Made by a program: the position numbers and the translations under genes
Shown: positions 60,191 through 64,000 of the stretch, piece after piece
Position numbering within the stretch: the stretch's first letter is position 1
How the letters are laid out: each line of letters begins with the position of its first letter
The notes under the pieces: generated by a model
The model's database searches: none
What the model was told of the DNA's origin: nothing
What the model saw: the letters and a program-made list of their open reading frames with translations, nothing else
Source: Takakia lepidozioides
Taxonomy: Eukaryota > Streptophyta > Takakiopsida > Takakiales > Takakiaceae
DNA length: 64,000 nt
Direction: 5' to 3'
Assembly: GCA_030704615.1 (NCBI GenBank)
Contig: CM060733.1
Span: 17,670,001 to 17,734,000, forward strand

Positions 60191-60415
60191 CATCGTTTTC
60201 TCATAATCCTATCCGAAACCTTGGAACATTACAAATATAAACAGTGAGCCAGTACACAAACCATTTATGTTGTGATGACAGGTGCCAGAGTCGAGCATAT
60301 GCAATGTAGTATTTACAATGGGATTTTATTTATTACATGCACGATCAAAATTGAGTTACGTCTTCATAAAAGAACCATTGTACTGCCAGAAATGTCATAT
60401 CTACGAGACTATGGT

Positions 60416-61200
60416 CTACTCCGTCCTATATACGTTTTTTGGCTCAGACCAATTGAATGGCTTGCCCATGAACCGAAGTACTACATGGGCTAATGTGACT
60501 ATCTCATTCTTGTTGTTGTCGTACAACCTTTGTAGCATTGAATGCCAACAACCTCCCGTAAATTGGTCCTGGAACATACTTTGATCATAATGAACGCCGT
60601 CATTTATTCGTACCGCTATCTTCCCAACGGCAAAGGCCTCCGACGTCATGTCCTGGGGGGGGGCGTGACATTCGCATTGAAAACCGATGCAATATCTTTT
60701 TTCACCCACCATCTTTTCGCGAATTCCCGGTCCAGCTTGTCTTGGTTTTCAAACTGGTACGGCGAGGCTTTGCGTATGCCCAATGGGGTGGCTAAGCCCC
60801 AATCACACACCCCAATCTTGATCTCCCCGGTATCATTTGGAAAATGCAACAAGATGTTGTCGGGGGACAAGTCGTTGTGCATGATGCACACAAGTGGCCA
60901 TGCAAGTTTACTGCGCATTTTCCGGAAACGAAGCAAGCAATCGCATTCCTGGAACTCTGCTTCCGTTCCCCTTTTGTTCCAAAATCATCATGTTGTCTGA
61001 ATTGTTGCCCCATTTTCTGTCAAGGTTCATCATGTCGCGTATTGTCCCCCCATTCCACCAGCGAGTGTAACCCTTTATCTCACGTGCATTCACAGCAAAA
61101 TACAAGATAACACCCGGATGCTGGAACTTCACTGCCAAACACTCGTCGTTATATTGTCTCAACGTCTTTTCTGGATTTTGGACTTGGGTTTTTTTCCCGC
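60416..61200 (-). pseudogene. Protein kinase-like domain, frameshifted
   Basis: The minus-strand frames read TLRQYNDECLAVKFQHPGVI and REIKGYTRWWNGGTIRDMMN, then, after a frameshift near 60980, MHNDLSPDNILLHFPND and IKIGVCDWGLATPLG. After a second shift at the C/G run near 60655-60664 comes SEAFAVGKIAVRINDGV with LQRLYDNNKNEIVTLAHVVL. HNDLSPDNILL is a kinase catalytic loop (HRD appears as HND, with Asp and Asn kept). DWG replaces DFG. KRWWV marks the activation-segment end. The ATP-binding Gly-loop is not seen. The two shifts make it a pseudogene, unless the homopolymer shift is a sequencing error. Its placement opposite the RING gene suggests they belong to one mobile or duplicated block. Confidence 0.65.
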
Positions 61201-61264
61201 TAGCTCACGGCGTGTCCCTGGATTTCTAAGAAAAAAAAAAACACGCGACCGCTTATTTTTAAAT

Positions 61265-61610
61265 GTAATAAAATACAAATGACTGCCAATATGGGCGGTC
61301 GCTTCATTTAAAAATAAATAAATTACGGGCGACCGCCAATTTGGGCGGTCGCTTCATTTTTTTAAAAATAATTATGGGCGACCGCCAATATGGGCAGTCG
61401 CTTCATTTTAAAAAAAAAAAATTACGAACGACCGCCAATATGGGCGGTCGCTTCATTTATAAATAAATAAATTACCAACGACCGCCAATACTAGCGGTCG
61501 CTTAATTAAACAAAATATTAAATTACAAGCGACCGCCAATATGGGCGGTCGTTTTTATTAAAAATAATAAATTATATGCGACCGCCAATATAGACGAACT
61601 CATTTTTAAA
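61265..61610. repeat. Seven 50-bp tandem units, each with a GC-rich palindrome
   Basis: The core GCGACCGCCAATATGGGCGG followed by TCGC recurs at about 61281, 61331, 61380, 61430, 61480, 61531 and 61580. Its arms, GCGACCGCC and GGCGGTCGC, are separated by six bases. AT-rich spacers of about 26 bases (TTCATTTAAAAATAAATAAA type) join the units. First and last copies are degenerate. This is not a CRISPR: the DNA is eukaryotic and the spacers are simple AT sequence. Confidence 0.9.
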
Positions 61611-61734
61611 AAAGAATTAATAAATATTAATAATTGGCCACGTCTGTTTTACACCGTGGCTGCCATGTCATTACAAAAGGTAGAAGTAAATCGTAAAAGT
61701 CTAATGTAAAAAAAAATTACGTGGGTAAACGTCC

Positions 61735-61795
61735 GGATTCGACGTGACGTGACGTACGTCGGACGTGTCAGCGCCACGTCACATCAGGAATGATA
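61735..61795. promoter_or_regulatory. Cluster of TGACGT / CACGTC words
   Basis: CGACGTGACGTGACGTACGT is followed by CGGACGTGTC and GCGCCACGTCAC within 55 bases. These are bZIP-type cores in both orientations. Similar words cluster at 39605-39770. No transcription start is evident, so a regulatory role is only possible. Confidence 0.3.
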
Positions 61796-61899
61796 ACTAG
61801 GCTCATTACACATAGCCGAGTGCACTTATTAATCCCTAAAGGCCTAAGAGTACATACCTATGCGGATTTTTTTAGTTTTTAAACACAGTTGATTTATCC

Positions 61900-62130
61900 T
61901 AAAATTAATTTTAGTTTTTTGAATCTCCAATTTGCATATTATTTCATGTTTTTTTTTTTTTTTGAAAGATGAGGAATCTTGTGAGTTGTCACATTTATTA
62001 TGGACTCTTGTGAACTATGAACCCATAATGAACATGACAACTCATTAGATTCCTCATACTTGAAAGAAAGAATAATATGAAATAATGTACAAACTGGGGT
62101 TTCAATTCAAGAATAACTCTATAGGTACTT
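61900..62130. repeat. Foldback inverted repeat, arms about 85-100 bp
   Basis: GAAAGATGAGGAATCTTGTG and GAGTTGTCACATTTATTATG (61964-62005) pair with ACCCATAATGAACATGACAA and CTCATTAGATTCCTCATACT (62020-62065). Weaker pairing extends outward through ATTATTTCATGT and GAATAATATGAAATAATGTA. It is AT-rich and MITE-like. It ends near the 5'-most downstream limit of the polymerase pseudogene. Confidence 0.65.
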
Positions 62131-62164
62131 CTTGCTCTTTTGCCAAGTTTTTGAGAATTCCTTC

Positions 62165-63021
62165 TTCATTGTCGACAGCCAATAGGGTTTACACCATCCA
62201 CCATGTAAGAGATCATCATCACCAAGTCATATGAGGCATCGGGGAACTTCAGAGGTAGATTTGTTGTCTCAATATTGAATGCACAGACTCAGACCTCAGC
62301 TCGTTGCAACAAATCGATTCTCCGTTCCAGCTTTACTTGAAGGCTTCAACAATCACTTCGTACCAGAGGCCACACCTCACATCTGTACAAATCGTGAAAA
62401 TGCGTATCTTACATGACTCTTAAACCAGAGCAGAAACACATAGCCTCTTTGGTGATGGAGGGCCAGAATTGTCAATTGCAAAGCGAATGTGATAAGGCAC
62501 ATCATATTCACGGACCTCCACAATATGCTCAAAGTAGTCTTGCATCTTTCCTGCAAATTTTGTCCTGCCATTCCAATAGCAAGTTTTGTCGGCAATACAA
62601 TAATGTCACAGAAAAATTGCCACCTCAAATGAGAAACATAAACTCATATACTTTGAAGGGTTAGAGAGTAATATCCTTTTAACAATAAGGAGAGACAGAC
62701 TTCCAAATGAAGAAATCCATGAGGACTAAGAACTTTCACTCCAGCAAAGGGAAGATATTGAAGATATCTTGTTTCAAGTACAAATCCATTGCAAGGTCAA
62801 GGTCAGCTTTGGCCAATTCACAGCACTGTATTGAGGGTAGATATTTAGACTGAAACAACCCTGACTTTGTACTTACCCTACATTGTTGAAGAGGGACTTG
62901 TAGGCTTGAGAAGATTCCAGTTTTGCTCGGTTCTTCTCAGCCAGGAGTAGCAACTCATTCTTCACACTCATCAGTTCTTGGACAGTGTTGAAACTGACTT
63001 TTAAGTACTTCCGTTGTAAGC
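62165..63021 (-). pseudogene. DNA polymerase epsilon catalytic subunit (POL2) pseudogene fragment
   Basis: The minus strand holds consecutive exons of POL2, the leading-strand polymerase. Exon 63021-62877 gives LQRKYLKVSFNTVQELMSVK and NRAKLESSQAYKSLFNNV. The next exon, starting near 62567, gives KFAGKMQDYFEHIVEVREYD and VPYHIRFAID. The following part gives DVRCGLWYEV, LERRIDLLQRAEV and [20 protein letters not shown], up to ISYMVDG. Order and spacing match the region leading into the exonuclease domain, and the first intron keeps GT-AG borders and phase 2. Damage includes loss of the donor after FAID, a frameshift after WYEVIVEAF, a TGA at 62291-62289, and Asn (62276-62274) in place of the exo I catalytic Asp of FDIET. 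Introns are retained, so this is a DNA-level duplicate and not a processed copy. Confidence 0.88.
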
Positions 63022-63276
63022 CTGCAAGATGATTTTTCTGCAGTCAATAGCACCCACTCCAATAAGATATCCACTAACCTTTTCAGAAACGGACTTCCTA
63101 ACCATGAATGCATTACAAATGCCAATCTCCACATACCCCGCTTAATCAGTGCAAACTGCACCTAGAATTTATGCCAAAGTATATTATGCTTCCAATATGC
63201 TTGCAATAAAATACCTACAGTGCTACGCTCATGACAGCGTGACGATGCAGGAAAGCTGTCTGAATAGCCGTCACTG

Positions 63277-64000
63277 TCATATAACATATAACAACCCAAC
63301 ACTCCGACCACCAGATCTCAAAGCCGCTCGGCTGCTGCCATTCAGGCTGCTTTGGCAATCCCTTCCACTGGGACAGGTTTCTTCCAGGCCCACAGGGCTT
63401 TGGCGCGAAGTCGCAGCCCCCCGGCTATGCGGGCAGCCCCGATCCGGGTTCCCTTGGTTGCTCCTCCCTCTCCCCGGCTGAGTCAGTCGCCAATTTCGGA
63501 TCCCACCACGCATGGGTGCCCACCCCAGCATACCGGGGTTCCCTCTCCACCTCCCCATACAGTCGACCCCCAGCAGGATGCAGTCGACCCTCAGCAGGAT
63601 CTATTGGAGGATATTTCGGATCTCCAGAGATCGATGAGTAAATCTTACCCTCTTGTGGAGCTAAATATGTCCACAATCCACGACAGTGTCGCAAACTTTT
63701 CGGAGAAAGGGGTGCTTATTCACTTCCCTGGTAGAAAAGTTGACAGAGATCATGCAAGGGATTGGGCCATCTGTCACTTGGGGGGGTCTGGCGACCTTAA
63801 TCATCATTTCTGCCACTCCAGGGGCCAAGGATTTTTCTCGGTTCTTTTGGATTCAAAAGAAGCTGCAGATAGGGCACTTTAATCCCCACCTGGCTGGTTT
63901 TAATGTTAACATTTTTCCTTGGTCGAGTGCTATGGGCAACAAAAATGGAAAGGTGTGGAGTCCCAGGATCATTGCCTCGCCATATATCCCGGACCAGTAT
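63277..64000 (+). pseudogene. LINE ORF1 (DUF4283-like), truncated by window edge
   Basis: A Pro/Ser-rich region (63350-63600) leads into KGVLIHFPGRKVDRDHARDW, then DLNHHFCHSRGQGFFSVLLD and, after a one-base frameshift near 63880, HLAGFNVNIFPWSSAM. The GRK...FFxVxF...IFPW pattern is the DUF4283 RNA-binding domain found in gag-like ORF1 of plant LINEs. The frameshift suggests an inactive copy. The zinc knuckle and ORF2, if present, lie beyond 64000. Confidence 0.65.

Noticed and set aside
61265-61610. CRISPR-like regular palindromic array
   Set aside because: The surrounding genes are eukaryotic, the spacers are near-identical AT-rich linkers, and no cas genes exist.
63040-63280. Further upstream POL2 exons
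   Set aside because: The expected DLDLKNHLSG motif could not be found in any minus-strand frame, so the pseudogene is taken to begin at 63021.

Overview
This window is nuclear DNA from a plant (streptophyte). The clearest genes are plant-family proteins split by GT-AG introns of a few hundred bases: a plant-type glutaminyl cyclase, an EEIG1/EHBP1-like NT-C2 protein and an intronless BTB/POZ protein. About 75% of the window is transposon debris: tRNA-derived SINE-like repeats, hAT-type MITEs, LINE and Ty3/gypsy fragments and a decayed Helitron. Gene density is low. The pattern fits a seed-free land plant or a similar TE-rich streptophyte genome, but the sequence alone does not fix the species.

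Layout. 1-3.8 kb: seven exons of glutaminyl-peptide cyclotransferase on the minus strand; the last part of the gene runs off the left edge. 5.2-7.7 kb: a three-exon minus-strand gene of unknown function whose splice phases join exactly. 7.7-20.5 kb: mostly non-coding, with SINE-like repeats, GCTCAC-rich segments and the first hAT MITE (13.7 kb). 20.6-24.2 kb: four exons of the NT-C2 protein on the plus strand, with a tandem duplication in its 5' flank. 24.2-34.5 kb: TE-rich, with an orphan exon-like stretch, a second MITE, LINE pieces, a Ty3/gypsy reverse transcriptase scrap and a 2.3-kb unit bounded by long inverted arms. 34.6-36.1 kb: BTB/POZ gene (minus strand), followed by a possible small membrane ORF. 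38.4-39.0 kb: a third MITE, an inverted relative of the first. 31.1-34.5 and 40.5-45.5 kb: two diverged direct copies of one AT-rich segment. Only the second holds an intact 354-codon ORF of unknown family.

48.9-54.2 kb: a Helitron remnant with an RPA-like ssDNA-binding gene, an OTU protease-like ORF and the N-terminal half of Rep. Key residues are lost in each part and no helicase region is present. 54.2-61.6 kb: an unusual composite of a RING-type gene (plus strand), a 120-bp satellite-like repeat in 1,020-bp higher-order copies, three large hairpins or inverted repeats, a protein-kinase-like pseudogene (minus strand) and seven 50-bp units each carrying a GC-rich palindrome. 62.1-63.0 kb: a non-processed pseudogene of the DNA polymerase epsilon catalytic subunit (minus strand), with a frameshift, an in-frame stop and a mutated exonuclease residue. 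63.3-64.0 kb: the start of a LINE ORF1, cut by the window edge.

The three host genes look independent and suggest no shared pathway. The most unusual regions are 54-62 kb and the 354-codon ORF at 42.5-43.5 kb.
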